From Ostrinia nubilalis (lineage: Eukaryota > Arthropoda > Insecta > Lepidoptera > Crambidae), in assembly GCF_963855985.1 (NCBI RefSeq), contig NC_087100.1:6421001-6485000 (forward strand): a stretch of DNA of 64,000 nt, written 5' to 3'. Each line of letters opens with the position of its first letter. Position 1 is the stretch's first letter. The position numbers and the translations under genes are program-made. Shown here piece by piece: positions 21,928 to 34,234 of the stretch. Under the pieces are notes generated by a model that saw only the letters and a program-made list of their open reading frames with translations, ran no database searches and was not told the origin of the DNA.

Positions 21928-23551
21928 CACTCGCGAGCAAAAGTATGGAATCACTTACATGAAGTTGTTTCCACGCGATCTTCTGTACTAACGAATTTGT
22001 TAGTAACAAAAAAAGTGGCACCATTTTAAAGATTGAACTTTTAACTTTAAATTGATACCAAATTCATTTAAATCACACCGGTATTTAAAAAGATATCCCG
22101 GCTGATGTGAAGAAGTAAGGAAAAAGACATGTTTCAACTGTTTGATACGTCGCGAGTTGCGGCCTATTTACCCCCTATAAAAGCACGTGTTTTCGGATTT
22201 TTGCTTTCACACGTTAATCCATACACATCTCCGCTTCTTTTGACACTTTACCTGGGATTCTACACCTTCAGAAGCAGCACAAATCGTTGCACTATTGCAA
22301 GAAGGGCTCAGCCAGCAGGCTGTCGCACGTCAGCTTCACATAGGCCAGTCCTGGGTTTCGAAAGTTTTAAGACGCTTTTGGGAGACTGGTAGCTTTATCC
22401 CGAGACCAAGTTCTGAACAGCGCCGGTGCACATAGCAGAGGGATGACCGTTTTTTCATGTCAACCTCTCTATGAAATCGTCATTTGACTGGTATCGACGC
22501 CCAGCAAGAGCTCAGAAATGTTCGTAGGATAGCTGTTAGCAAGTGGACAGTTCGTCTAAGATATTAAGCAATAGAATTTGACTCCAAAAAGCCTGCCTCA
22601 GGCTGGAAACTGACGGCAGGTTACCGACAAGCACGATTTCAATTAGCTCGCACTTATTTTGATGGGAAGGCGAGTAATGGAGGCGAGTTTTGTTCTCCGA
22701 TGAATTCAGACTGTGTTTGCAGTGCAGCAGTCGAAGAGGTCGGGTCCATAGGCGGCCTGGAGAGCGATTTGTGCAGTGCTGGTTCGCTGAAACAGTGGCT
22801 ATTGCTCGACTTCCCATCGAGATGTGTTCGAGCAAATTGAAAACGTGCTTATCGGTGACCTGCCGTCCTGTCGAGCCTGTGGCAGGCCTTTTTGGAGTCA
22901 AATTATATTGCTTAATATCTTAGACGAACTGTCCACTTGCTAACAGCTATCCTACGAACATTTCTGAGCTCTTGCTGGACGTCGATACCAGTCAAATGAC
23001 GATTTCATAGAGAGGTTGACATGAAAAAACGGTCATCCCTCTGCGATGTGCACCGGCGCTGTTCAGAACTTGGTCTCGGGATAAAGCTACCAGTCTCCCA
23101 AAAGCGTCTTAAAACTTTCGAAACCCAGGACTGTCCTATGTGAAGCTGACGTGCGACAGCCTGCTGGCTGAGCCCTTCTTGCAATAGTGCAACGATTTGT
23201 GCTGCTTCTGAAGGTGTAGAATCCCAGGTAAAGTGTCAAAAGAAGCGGAGATGTGTATGGATTAACGTGTGAAAGCAAAAATCCGAAAACACGTGCTTTT
23301 ATAGGGGGTAAATAGGCCGCAACTCGCGACGTATCAAACAGTTGAAACATGTCTTTTTCCTTACTTCTTCACATCAGCCGGGATATCTTTTTAAATACCG
23401 GTGTGATTTAAATGAATTTGGTATCAATTTAAAGTTAAAAGTTCAATCTTTAAAATGGTGCCACTTTTTTTGTTACTGACAAATTCGTTAGTACAGAAGA
23501 TCGCGTGGAAACAACTTCATGTAAGTGATTCCATACTTTTGCTCGCAAGTG
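21928..23551. mobile_element. Palindromic Tc1-like DNA transposon, TA-flanked
   Basis: The element starts CACTCGCGAGCAAAAGTATG and ends with its near reverse complement (CATACTTTTGCTCGCAAGTG), with TA directly outside each end: the target duplication of Tc1/mariner elements. Almost the whole 1624 bases is an inverted repeat. Left arm 21928 to about 22680 matches right arm about 22800-23551. The outer roughly 640 bases look nearly identical, while the inner roughly 110 bases are much more diverged. Only a loop of about 120 bases is unpaired. Both arms carry the same 5' part of a decayed transposase. A transcript through it would fold into a hairpin of about 750 base pairs. Confidence 0.9.
22259..22850 (+). 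pseudogene. Decayed Tc1-family transposase fragment
   Basis: Read in frame, the left arm gives TPSEAAQIVALLQEGLSQQA, then VARQLHIGQSWVSKVLRRFW and ETGSFIPRPSS: the N-terminal helix-turn-helix domain and GRP-like linker of a Tc1 transposase. After stops it continues with RHLTGIDAQQELRNVRR and VSKWTVR, and in a shifted frame RRVLFSDEFRLCLQ, which contains the second catalytic aspartate region of the DDE domain, then RRPGERFVQCW. Several stop codons and shifts disrupt it and the C-terminal third is absent, so it cannot encode active transposase. The mirror-image part lies in the right arm. Confidence 0.8.
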
Positions 23552-23759
23552 TAGAAACACCTGTAGCAACGTCTATTCACACCTAAGTTACCTATTTAGT
23601 AAATTTATATTCCCATATTAAAATTGAGCCCATAACTTTTACTGCTAGAAGATGCGTAATTAAGTATTCATTACGTGAACATAAACAAGCATCAAATTAA
23701 ATGTTACGCCCATACCATACGCTAAGAAGATCATAAAACACACCATTAACTTTAGATTC

Positions 23760-24150
23760 CGACCAGGGCGAAGTGTAAACCGTCGTTTAATGACAACAGT
23801 GAGTCGAACGAGGCGAGGCCGAATCGTTTAATAAAGGATGCCTTCATAGGAAGCGCAAGCAATCACAACACAATCACCCCATCCTCGCGTGACACCGAAA
23901 ATGTCCCCGTTCATAAGTATAAATTAATCCATTTAGAGCGAGCGACCGGGCCGGCCGCACCGACGATTAACGGAAGCGTCTACTTAACTAATTTATCCTC
24001 GGGTGGTTTTAACAGAATGGATAGCAGTGATTACGGACGTTCGCGAGGATCGTGTGACGGTCGGCTGCGAAGATACGCGCGCGCAGTGACAATGTGCCGC
24101 AATCAAACGCAATTTGTAACGCAACTGTCCAGCGGTTATTTTTGCATCTA
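23760..24150. promoter_or_regulatory. Candidate conserved regulatory block
   Basis: A repeat-free GC-richer block contains CATAAGTATAAATTAATCCA, ACGATTAACGG, TAACTAATTTATCC and CGCAATCAAACGC. These are homeodomain-like cores in CpG-rich sequence. Regulatory function is inferred from composition and motif density only. Confidence 0.25.
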
Positions 24151-24359
24151 ATAAAGTACAGGCGTAGCGAGATATACCGGTTATGGCACCATTAAATACT
24201 AAATTCCAGAATGTATCGACTTATAACACCATCATATAGACCAAATATACAAAACGCAAACTAACAGTCCTGGGTGTCCTACTATTGAAAAACAATTTTT
24301 GTAAACCCTATTTATTACAAATAAATAATTTGAATTTGATTTTGAACAACAGACCTGTT

Positions 24360-24420
24360 CGAGTTCTACAAGGGGTGCAGGACTCGAACTTACGACTAGG
24401 TAGACCAACAATTTGATCTT
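24360..24420 (-). mobile_element. Possible SINE remnant (tRNA B-box-like)
   Basis: On the minus strand GTTCGAGTCCTGC resembles an RNA polymerase III B box, preceded by a tRNA-like AGTCGTA. No A box or intact tail is visible. A similar isolated match (GTTTGAATCCTGC) lies on the minus strand near 28713. These may be old tRNA-derived SINE pieces. Confidence 0.25.
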
Positions 24421-24424
24421 AACG

Positions 24425-26950
24425 TTAAAATTACTAATGATATTGCGTGGTTAAATCAATTTTCGTAAAACAAAGAGAAAACGAAGAAAACATCTAATTG
24501 CATAGATTCTCCCCCGTAAACTTTATAAAACTTCATGGAAGAAAAATAAAAAATAAATATAGGAGCTGCCTTCGAGAACACGAAACGAAAACAAAACAGA
24601 TAATATTATATTTAAGATAGTTAATTACAAAACACGAATATTTCTGGTTTAATAAATAATATGATATGATGTGGATGGGATGTGGGTGAGACTTGGAAAT
24701 TATTCCTTCCTAGTTAGTTAAGTAAGTTTCCTTTGATCATTTGATGTACGCAGAAATTATTGTCATAAGTTTCAAAATTATTTAATTTAATTAGTCCTGT
24801 CCTCCTGCTGCCCTCGTAGTTTCGGTTTACCAAAGAGTCGCGCATTGGGACGTGATTGCTTCAAGAAAAAGTTTATTCTACGATATTCGGGAACAGTCTA
24901 TTAAGGATAGTGGAATTAATTTATATAATTAATAATTAGAGTATTTATTTATGGAATTTTCGCGGTAACTTGATCTCTAGGTATCCAGACCAGATTTGTA
25001 GCATGCTCTACTACAAGATGCATCACACACATGCAGCAAAACTGTAGCTTAGGTACTATTTAAACTATTTAATGTTTTCCTCATATAAAATGAAAGATAC
25101 GTTCTGTATTTATTACGTATGGAACCGTATAATATACTTAGGTAGGTACTGGATGCTTCAAGGAACCAGTGTTTAATTTGTAGCTTATACGATAGTCAGA
25201 TATTTGTAATCCTGCAAGCTCGCGACATTTTAATAACATTGATCAAATAGAACAAAAGTATGTGGACCGAGCACTCGACAGAGATGAAAGTTAAAAGGGT
25301 CGCGGGGGGGCGGGGTGTTTGTGGGGGAGCGGGTTGAATGTCTTATTCCCTCCACAATTCAGAGGTATTTCGTGTTCTTCATACGCAAATATATCCTCGT
25401 TACGTAGGCAGTAGCACACGTGAGCGGCGATTGCGTGTGCGCCTAGAGAAAAACCCCGGAGTGACTGGGTGACTCGTAGATTGGGCGAATTGTCCCGGGG
25501 AACAAAATTGGATCCAGCAATCAAACGACGCCCAGCAACAAACGCCGGCTCGTTATCGTTCGGCTTTGATTTGACGAAACAATAGGGGCTTTTAACGCAT
25601 GTTGTATGGAAATATTAATGATGGCGCGGAGGATAATGGCGCAACCGTTCGCGTCGTTTAGGCCGAAATTGGTTTGCAATATATCGGGAAACTTGATGTT
25701 ATGTAGGTACTAACTAGTTACATGTAGAGTCATAGTAATGGGTAATTAATTACTTGTATGAAGGGGAATAAAAGTATGAACTTTTAATAGTTAATTGGTG
25801 AATTATCCTAGAGAAAGAAACAATGTGATGATAAGACAAAAAAAAACATAAAGTAAAAACAAATGGAAATAAACATTATCTCATTAAGAAACAAGAAACT
25901 CCATAGAGCTTATAACAATATGGTAGGGTGCAGTGGTGAGGTGAAGAGCTGTAGGTCCTAAGTCTCTCAGTAACATAAGCCTAGATTTCATTCAACATAG
26001 TATCAAAGTTTCATTAGAGAATCAGCATTCAGCAGGAATTAACTAGAGTGCAATTGATGATTATCAATAAAACTAATACCTAACTAATTTATAAATAATA
26101 TTTATAATAATGAGTTGATAGTAAAAGTAAAGGAACATAAAATCCTGAAACAACTAAACAACCTATTAATTATGATGGTTTCAAGCAGAGTAGCAAGCAA
26201 TTTTTCTCCAAAACATGCTCATATACTATAACTTCATGAATAATTTTTACAAATGTGGGCATTAATAGAAAAAGATTAATTTATTTTATTAGAACTTCTA
26301 AGTATTTTTTTTTGTTTTCAAAGAAGACTTAAAATGTTGTCATTTAAGAAATCAATGTTTACTACAGCAATCAGTTGAATTTTGTTTGGATTCAAGAACT
26401 AAGTTTTTTACTGAGTTTGTTGCGATTAACATCTCTCATTAGTGACTGATTATTTTATGAAAACTAAATAATTTTAAAATACATCGTTTGATTTAACATA
26501 GGATTACTAATAGGAGTACTCACAACCTATAATAACTGCTTACAACGTGATGATGATGATCCATCCGATCGATTTTGGCCATGACGGAAGCAGTCAGGTG
26601 CGCAGGATATTTTATTCACAACATATTCTTATTGGGATTATGTAATATTATTAAGATCTCGGGATAAAATATTGCTCTTAGCAAACTCTCGAGTAATGAT
26701 TTAAAGCAAGCAGTAAAGAATTTATGCTAGTTAATTTGGTATAGATTGCTGTTCATCCCAAGATTGATATTCATCCCAAGATTATTCTTTGAGAATACTA
26801 ATGAGAGTAAATCTAGGTTGGGATTACAGAATTCATTATAATTTGTTTCAATACTGCGATACTGATAAGTCTAAACGCAACAAAGCTGTCTTTACAACAG
26901 TCACTTACTCTAAATGATAAGGTACTTGTCATGAGTGTTACAATTTAATT
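24425..26950. other. Non-coding, AT-rich
   Basis: No exon downstream of 26961-27278 could be identified with confidence. The block at about 25280-25680 is GC-richer, with G/C runs (GCGGGGGGGCGGGG), and may be regulatory. The rest is AT-rich without recognisable repeats. Confidence 0.3.
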
Positions 26951-26960
26951 GAAATCTTAC

Positions 26961-27278
26961 CTCGTTTTTATCAAATTCTTGAAGGGTTCTATCATTCTGC
27001 TGCTTCTCAATGAACGCTCGAGCAAGTGCACTTCTAGGCCTAATTAGTCCGTTTGAAGCCATGGCTTTGTTCTGTTCAAAATGCTTCTTTACAGGGCCTT
27101 TCCAAGCATCCCCAGCTATTGTGACATCATCAAACTCTCCTCTTGAACAGTATGGTTGAGCGTCCTTTGTATAATAACAATACAGGTCAGTTCTGTCACA
27201 AAAGTTACTTGAATGCAAAGGCATAAGTAGTATTACAAGGAAACTATACAGAATTCTAATGAAAGCAAGCATTTATGT
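26961..27278 (-). CDS. First coding exon of a secreted or membrane protein, unidentified
   Basis: The ATG at 27272 opens 104 codons that end exactly at a donor (AACGAG then GTAAGA), phase 0. Residues 1-20 (MLAFIRILYSFLVILLMPLH) are a clear signal peptide or anchor. The mature part starts SSNFCDRTDLYCYYTKDAQP, has Cys in a C-x6-C-x10-C pattern, then a polar, charged stretch ending RTLQEFDKNE. An acceptor-like GATTAG lies six bases before the ATG, and a non-coding exon with a good donor lies upstream at about 28277. The Cys-rich start resembles some secreted CAP-like (venom allergen 5) proteins, but the core motifs would be in later exons and I cannot confirm that. The next exon could be 1676-1866 (phase-compatible) or an unseen one. 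Start choice rests on the signal peptide. Confidence 0.68.
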
Positions 27279-28276
27279 CTAATCTTTCAATGTTAATTAT
27301 GAGTATGGAAAAACCAATTACTAAGGCTTACATTTCAGTTTTGCTAGAGATATATACTAAAAATCTGCGATCTAGCTCACTATTTTAGGCACTGGTAAAA
27401 GGATTTTTTTATTTTTACTATTAAAAGATTAGTATTTTTTAATTTTATGGCTAAAAACTGAAAAAACCCAAAACATTGTTTTGTTGGTTGGTTTGACAAA
27501 CGTCAAAGATAGTTTCGCAGTTGTCTGGAAGAGGGCGCTGTTGATCATTGAAACGTTTACGAAGCCACTAAAATATTTCAAATTATTTTAAAGTATATCA
27601 TTTTTTTGTCTTAAATATATTTCTAAAGTACATAAAACAACTATTAAACAACGGTTTTAATTCTTTTCTTTATAAATGATTCTTACGTTGAACATTTTTC
27701 AATCGTAAAATATTTTTATTTTTTTTATGATGGAACTAGCTCTGTAAATAGACATTATCATGAACCCTTAGATTTTAAGCATGAACCCCATGCATGAACC
27801 TGAAACTTACGATGAAAGTTGGATGCACATGCAGACTAATACTTGAGATAATACGGAGATTTATAAATGAAAATGATATTGTAACATCTAGAAAGTAACA
27901 AAAATTTACGTTTGAAACTTAGAGCTAAGTACTACTATGTTTCTTAGGGCGCGTAGAGTTCGACATTTTTAAACCGGTTAAACATTGTGTTTATATTTTT
28001 GACCTAATTATTCACTGAAATATCATAAATTCTACAATTTACAGGTCCATTTAGGTACTAAACCTCAGTATGTTTAAACTTGCTACTAACCGTGTGTTGT
28101 TTCGATTCGACAGATGCTTTAGCGACGATCTCTCGCAGCACGGAGTTCAACATTTTGCTTTCACTGGCCGACGAAATTTTCAAAGAACTCAATTATCAAT
28201 CGCTTTATATGACACTGAACACGACTTTTATACGAATTAGGAGAGAATTGTTACTGTACTTCACTCACACACTTAC

Positions 28277-28420
28277 TTCCCGGTGTATTGTGCGGTGAGA
28301 GGTAATTTTAATGATTTGTTGGGTCCGAAATGTAAGTCTCGCGGCTTCGGCCTTGGCCGTGACCGACCGTTCACTGTCCAGCCGATGCGCATGAGTAGGT
28401 ATTTGAGCCGAAAAATGCAC
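28277..28420 (-). promoter_or_regulatory. Probable promoter and 5' UTR exon for the gene starting at 27272
   Basis: The minus strand has a strong donor (CACCGGGAA then GTAAGTGTG) at 28271-28276. Upstream is a GC-richer, CpG-containing segment (about 28300-28400) typical of an insect core promoter region. Splicing from here to the acceptor at 27279-27280 would place six untranslated bases before the ATG. The exact transcription start cannot be fixed from sequence alone. Confidence 0.4.
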
Positions 28421-28844
28421 CGTTGGTGATAAAAGAGTCACTTCGATCGGATGAATTAAAGAAATTTTGAATTTTCCTTCTTGCCCTGCCCAATTTTTTT
28501 ATTATGAAGTACTTAGGTAACGTTACTTACATTCTTATAACTTACAATGGACTCGGGTAGGTAGTTTCTACGCTACCATTTAAGTTACTTTTTTACTTAA
28601 CTTAAAAATATTAATATGTAAATATGCTTTACATACTAGGATCTAAATAGGTAACTAAGTACGTTATTAGTTTTATTAAAGAGATGCAAATGTTCGTGTT
28701 ACTCTATCAATGCAGGATTCAAACTGGCAACCAGAGAGTTTGGCAAACGCGAGTCAATAAGGCAAAAAGTTACTGTATTATTATACTTATTTAGAAATAA
28801 TTAAGTTAAATATGTAGTATCTCCTACTAATTTTCTAAAGTCAT

Positions 28845-28899
28845 ACTCAGAATAAGCTAAGAAAAGAAGTATTCTTTCTTTTCTTAGCTTATTCTGAGT
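28845..28899. repeat. Perfect 23-base-pair hairpin
   Basis: ACTCAGAATAAGCTAAGAAA and three further bases (28845-28867) pair perfectly with 28877-28899 across a 9-base loop. It is too short and too perfect for a typical miRNA precursor, which usually has bulges and a longer arm. It could be a tiny MITE relic or a structured RNA element. Confidence 0.7.
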
Positions 28900-29274
28900 T
28901 ATTTTAGGTATCACTTGAAAACTCATTATGAAAAAAAGTGATTTTCCTAAAAGACGAAATAGAAAACATTAGTTCTTTAGTGATTTAATACATATAAATG
29001 TACTAGGTACATACATACATACTTACATAAAGACAACGCGAAATATTGACGATATGTAATGTGTAGGACTACTAAATGTTAACATGTCAGTTATCAAAAA
29101 TCAATCTAGTATTAAGATTACAATATTTGAATACAAGATAACTGACGGTAACCTACCACTATCTACCTACTTATTTCTAACTAACCACTAACTTCACGTT
29201 TATTACGCAAAAACTACAGAAAAGACCTAATATGCATCGTATTATTTTTGGTTAAAAAAAAAACTAAAACTTAC

Positions 29275-29319
29275 TTTTTCCTTGAGTTTAGGTATTTTCA
29301 GGTTGTGAAAACTTGCCAT
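29275..29319 (-). CDS. Weak candidate: alternative first coding exon of 15 codons
   Basis: An ATG at 29319 on the minus strand opens MASFHNLKIPKLKEK and runs in phase 0 straight into GTAAGT. There is no stop and no obvious repeat. If real, it is a short first coding exon that could splice to the same phase-0 acceptor as 26961-27278. A 45-base open stretch ending at a donor is quite likely by chance, and the start context (TTGTG before ATGG) is only moderate. Confidence 0.22.
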
Positions 29320-29329
29320 CACAAATTTA

Positions 29330-31005
29330 ATCAATAAAAAATCAATATAGCACACGCGTGAATTTACAATGCCGATTGCCTTGAAGTGAGCGATAAACAA
29401 TGTAGCATTATCGTAATAAAATTTAATTTAAGATAACGTCTGTTCGTTGATATAGAAATCAATAGCAATTTTATTACTTGACTAGCGAAAACCCGTGACT
29501 TCGCTAATTTGATGTACCTAACTCTACTAAGTATAATAAATACTATATGATAGTATCTAAATCACTCAGTTTGTTACGTAATTTTGCAGCTGAATTTTCC
29601 TACATACTTAATACGAAAAGAAAATGGAATTATCATATTATGTCTGAAAGGGCTATTGAAATTTCAGTCACCGACTTCTTATTTACGCTTCATGAAATTG
29701 CTACAGACATTGTAAGTAGGTAATACAAATGACTACTGTCTCTACTATACAAATAATAACGATAATGACACACTTGGAACCACTGTTATAGCACGTCTTT
29801 TCATAGAAACAAATAACCGAAAATAAGCAAAACAGGTAAACCAGGTGTAAGTATGTATCAATTAAATAAACTATAAAATGTAGAGTTAATTTTCGTGAAG
29901 GTTCAATATGGGTTCTCGATCACGCGCGTCTCGCCCGGGGCACAGGCTGCGACGCGGCGCTGGCGCATGCGGGACATTTAAAATAATTACAAGCCATCGG
30001 AGAAACGTAACAGCCAGTGTTTTGAGACCATTACTTATTTTTAATTCCAAAAAATGGGTTTTAAAAGCGCACACTTAGTGCCTATTGGTGCAATGCTGGC
30101 AATAAATGGGACTATTTTTTTAGAGTATTCCGGCAATTTTGTTGTTGAATTATATTGCATAAAACTGAATGTAATTACTTTAAATTTTGGGTGGTGGGAC
30201 GATGTTGGAAGTGTGCGATATGGGCAGTTAATGGTTTGGCTTGATTTTGGTTAAGTGTTTTCCGGTAAAACATTGGATTAAGATTATAATTTTGTTTCAG
30301 GAAACTCTAATGAGCGGTTCTTGAACATTGAGAATTAGCTTAATAAGATTTTCGCGAAAATGAGCTACAGTTTTCTTTAACGCTTTTGGAATATGTATTG
30401 GAATATTTGTGCATCTGGTTATGTCTTGCGATCAATAAAACTTGATAGTACCTACCATGCTACGCAATCTAAGTACTCACATGAAGCTGTAATGACTCAA
30501 ATCGTAGGCCGTCCACAATATTGTTTTGAAGTTCTTCAGTCAGTGGTACATACCACATAGTAAACCAAAACATAAATGGTTTTACTAATATCCTCAAGGT
30601 TGTTTAGGCAGGAAGGAGTCGTAGGAGGCTTTAAGTATTTCAGGTCAATCTTTTTAAGACTGGTGTATGCTGGTGTGACTAGATATTTTCATTTCAGCCA
30701 AATGAAAAAGACGTTTCTGCTGAACAAAGGTCGCCGGTCCTGCTGTGCTGCCCGCATCCAGGCGCTTCCCGCTCTACCTTCCCCATATCGTCGGTCCACT
30801 TGATCGAATCTAGTAGAGTTCTCAATAATGGGAATTTTGCTTTGGGACTGGTTAAACTACTGGGAATATTTCCCCGGACCTGAGGGGAAGGGCATTATGA
30901 TTCATACTCTAGAGGCAGCGATAGGATCCTGCTTCGAGAGAGACTAATGCATTGGAGTTATTAGTTAGTATATTAATTGAATTATTTAATGGTTTTGTAT
31001 CTAGT
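29330..31005. other. Non-coding; small LINE fragment at about 30722-30803
   Basis: The piece at about 30722-30803 (GCCGCATCCAGGCGCTTCCC-like, then TCGTCGGTCCACTTGAT) matches the same LINE-related repeat as 3327-3480. A degenerate motif at about 29483-29510 (GACTAGCGAAAACCCGTGAC) resembles the 3' end of a Helitron-like copy in reverse. The rest shows nothing. Confidence 0.35.
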
Positions 31006-31007
31006 TT

Positions 31008-31165
31008 AGCCCCTGGCTAAGGGCCGCCTGCCTGGTGGTTCGCATACCGGACTACAGCGCCAGGTGCGGTTGCGGGTTCGAATTCCGCCGGGGGCCAAAA
31101 ACACACTAAGTGTTGAGCGCAAATTTTCATACATGAGTCATGGAATGGATGCTTATGATTAAGTA
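31008..31165 (+). mobile_element. tRNA-derived SINE, degraded
   Basis: The plus strand has a B box (GGGTTCGAATTCCGCC) preceded by a tRNA-like GC-rich head (GGTTCGCATACCGGACTACA). The head is followed by AACACACTAAGTGTTGAG and a 3' body containing GAGTCATGGAATGGATG, as in known lepidopteran SINEs. The tail is not clearly preserved. It is not a functional tRNA, because the acceptor stem and anticodon arm do not form. Confidence 0.5.
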
Positions 31166-31169
31166 CTAA

Positions 31170-34100
31170 TATTCATACGGATCTATTCAGTTTATCCTTT
31201 ATGGTCACCACAGTCGTAGCCAGGGCTAGTCGTCACAGTTACATAGCATAGGTTGTAGTTAACCAACATACCTACCAATGATTGTTGAAAAAAAGATAAA
31301 GGTGTAACCTACGTATAGTAAGATGAAAAATTTTTTGGGTGCACTTATTTAACTTTCGAATAAGAGGGTAAAAGAGACGAAAAGTAGATTATCAACTAAC
31401 AAGGTTCACAGATTCGACTCATTTTTGCTTAACCAGAATCGCAAATTACACGTTCCATAAAATTATTATTGCTTAAGTACTTATTTCTGGTAGTGTATGT
31501 TCTTAAACCTGTAAAATAAATACAATACAAATTTAACATGATTAGCCTTTCAATGCTTAGATAAACCAACATATTATGACTCTCCTTACTTATTCCTTTG
31601 TTATCTGCTTGCGTTAAGGATAAACAATAAAATAAAAAAGCCAGATACATATTACAATCTCATTACATTTAGTTCAAGGTGTGCTAAAACAAAACCAAAC
31701 GGTCAGCTTAATTTAAATCTGAGCTCGTAGTTTTTGCACCTTCAACCGCATTCTCACAGCGCGGACTTGATGCACTTTACTTCTGATTGGATCATTACTG
31801 AGTTCATCATACCCCGCGATCCACCGGCCGCGACAAGGACAGGCATATACCAACACCGCGAGCCCGAAAGAGACACACTCCACCCGCGAGCCACATCGTT
31901 CAGGAATTATTTCATATCATGATTATTGGAACTTTATTGCACTTCGTAACTAACAATTGACATTAGGAAATGCAATTTCATATTGATTTCGTAATATCTC
32001 TCGTCGTTTATTTTTATCAATGCAGCAAATCTTTCTATGATTTGCGGCTAACCATCCGAGGGCATGTTTGTTGTTTTCTTGCGGCTTCACGTTCCAAGAA
32101 AATGTCATTAAAAGCTCGATAGGGGATTAAGTCGGTTTAAATTTTCACGTAGCTCGGCAGGAAATCGGTTTAGCCGTCACAAAGGGTGGGAAGAAACCGA
32201 GAAATTATCTTTTAGTCGGAACAGAAACCGCTAAACATGCAATTACACCGTTACAGATGGGGCATTAAGTTATCAAAAAATAATAATCCTTTCGCGGCGG
32301 CCGGAAGGTGTCGCTGCGATCACGTAGCACGGCCGCAATCATTCGGTCGTTCGTCACTGATTTTTGATTTCGGTACGAATACTGATCACGTTTCTAATAA
32401 ATTTCATTGGACATCTGCTTGCGCAACCGCATTTATTGCTGTTAATATCCGCTTAGCTTAAATTCACGGCGTCGCCGCAGCTGAACTCTGAAGCGAAGCA
32501 AGCGACCGATATCAGCCGCACCATTGGCCTGCTGCGAACTGAAAGAAAATGGCCATGTAAGCAGCGCAACAAATCACTGTAGTTTAAAGTACTTACTTAT
32601 CGTAACATACTAAGTAGCTAAAGCTGCTTCCTAAACATTATGTTTCAATCACTTTGAAATTTCTTCATAACCTGCTTCATTTTAGGTAATTAAGTGCCTA
32701 GTGAGCTTAAAATAAATAAAAACTGATTGAGGTTTACTTAATTTCCTTTATGTGGTTTTAAATAACGTTTTAATTAACTAACGTTTTCGTTGTCTCAACC
32801 AAGCTGTGTCCACTGCTGAATAAAGGCCATCCCCAAAGATTTCCACAACCGGTCCCACGCTGCAAGGATTTTTCCGGAAAACTGGGTCAAGTTTCCTTTT
32901 TAAATGTGACCTAGACAGAAAATTCATCAAATAGTCTGACTAAGACACGTTAAGCAAGTTTTCCACAACATTTTCAGCGGTACCCAACCATACAGTTTTG
33001 ATCGATTGCCTCCAGTAACTCGGCGGAATAGGCACATAGACCGCGGGCATTACCATCGAGATGGAAACAAATTAAACATAATTCAAATAATCGGCCGACC
33101 AATACAATAAAACAAAGGGAAAAAGTACCTCTGCGGCTGGCCTAAGAGGAACGGAGGATTTCAATTTGGAACGTGATGAGGCGAGTTTTCATTTACGTAC
33201 ATCGACAGCATAGCAACCTATATATTTTTGTTGCAAAATAGCATGTATTACAACGAGATAAGATGCCACTATGTTAAACTTGATGTGCTGCAGTCTGTAC
33301 TTACACTCCGATACACTCACAGGTTATGGATGTCGTTCAAAAATAGCCTTAATGATACGAGGCATAAGGAAATTAAAATGTGAGCGATTCGACTGAAGAT
33401 TTACAAAATTGACGGCCATGGAATGTGATTAAATTGGCGCTTCTAGTTTGGTTATTATGTGATCTATGAAAATTAAATTAAGTCATATACTTAATTTCCT
33501 CTGACTGGTTGTGAACTACCTACGTTAATGTAGAAGAAAAACCTGAAATTGTGCATGGGAAAACCTATGTTTTTTTACAGAGGTATAATATTGATTCCTA
33601 TTTTAATGACTATTATTAATGATACAACACATTTGAGCCACAAAGTACCTAATTAAACCAAGGAATGTAGAGTTACAAAATAACATGATCTAGAAATTAT
33701 TTGCTCTGACAATGTTGCCGTTCTACTACTAGATGTTTCGTAAATAAAACAATAGTTTCCTAGATGACAGTTTTACGCCTTAGTAGCAGGACAAGACACA
33801 TGTGAAGCGAAATGAGAACTAGTGCACTCTATAACTTTCGCAGTAAACCTCTCAGGTTAAATTTACAACACATTTATTTATTCCTCCGTACAAATTACAA
33901 GGAAAATAATAATGAGCTGAAGTCATATCTCATTACTTAAGTTAAAGCTCAACGGCTGTGGACAGCTTGCGAAGTTCTGGACGCCATTTGCGACTCATCC
34001 TAAAAGGCTTTCATTAGCTGTAAAATAAAGTATTTTAGACCTTATGGAAAATACTATAGAGCTTCGTATGGAATGGTCGATTTATGTTGATGAGACGTTC

Positions 34101-34230
34101 CGTAGGAGAACCGACGGTGTGGAGGCGTTCGTTAGTCAGTTCCATAATTAAAAAATAAAATTGACGCTCGCGTGGCGTCTGGCGTCGCGCTGAAAAGTTG
34201 AATGTTGGCGATTGAGTGATGCGCGGGCGC
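31170..34230. other. Non-coding; LINE fragment at about 32790-32870
   Basis: A short piece (TGTCCACTGCTGAATAAAGG, then CAAAGATTTCCACAACCGG) belongs to the same LINE-related repeat as 3327-3480. GC-richer patches at about 31720-31900 and 32270-32540 are unique and may be regulatory. No exon is recognised. Confidence 0.3.
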
Positions 34231-34234
34231 TTAC

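Noticed and set aside
21578..21991. 137-codon plus-strand open frame
   Set aside because: Runs from a G-rich unique block straight into the Tc1-like element; low complexity and no domain.
22129..22392. 87-codon frame occurring identically on both strands of the palindrome
   Set aside because: It is out of frame with the recognisable Tc1 transposase sequence and exists twice only because the arms are inverted copies.
31017..31100. Possible tRNA gene on the plus strand
   Set aside because: Only the B box and part of the head are tRNA-like; arms do not pair and SINE-type sequence follows.
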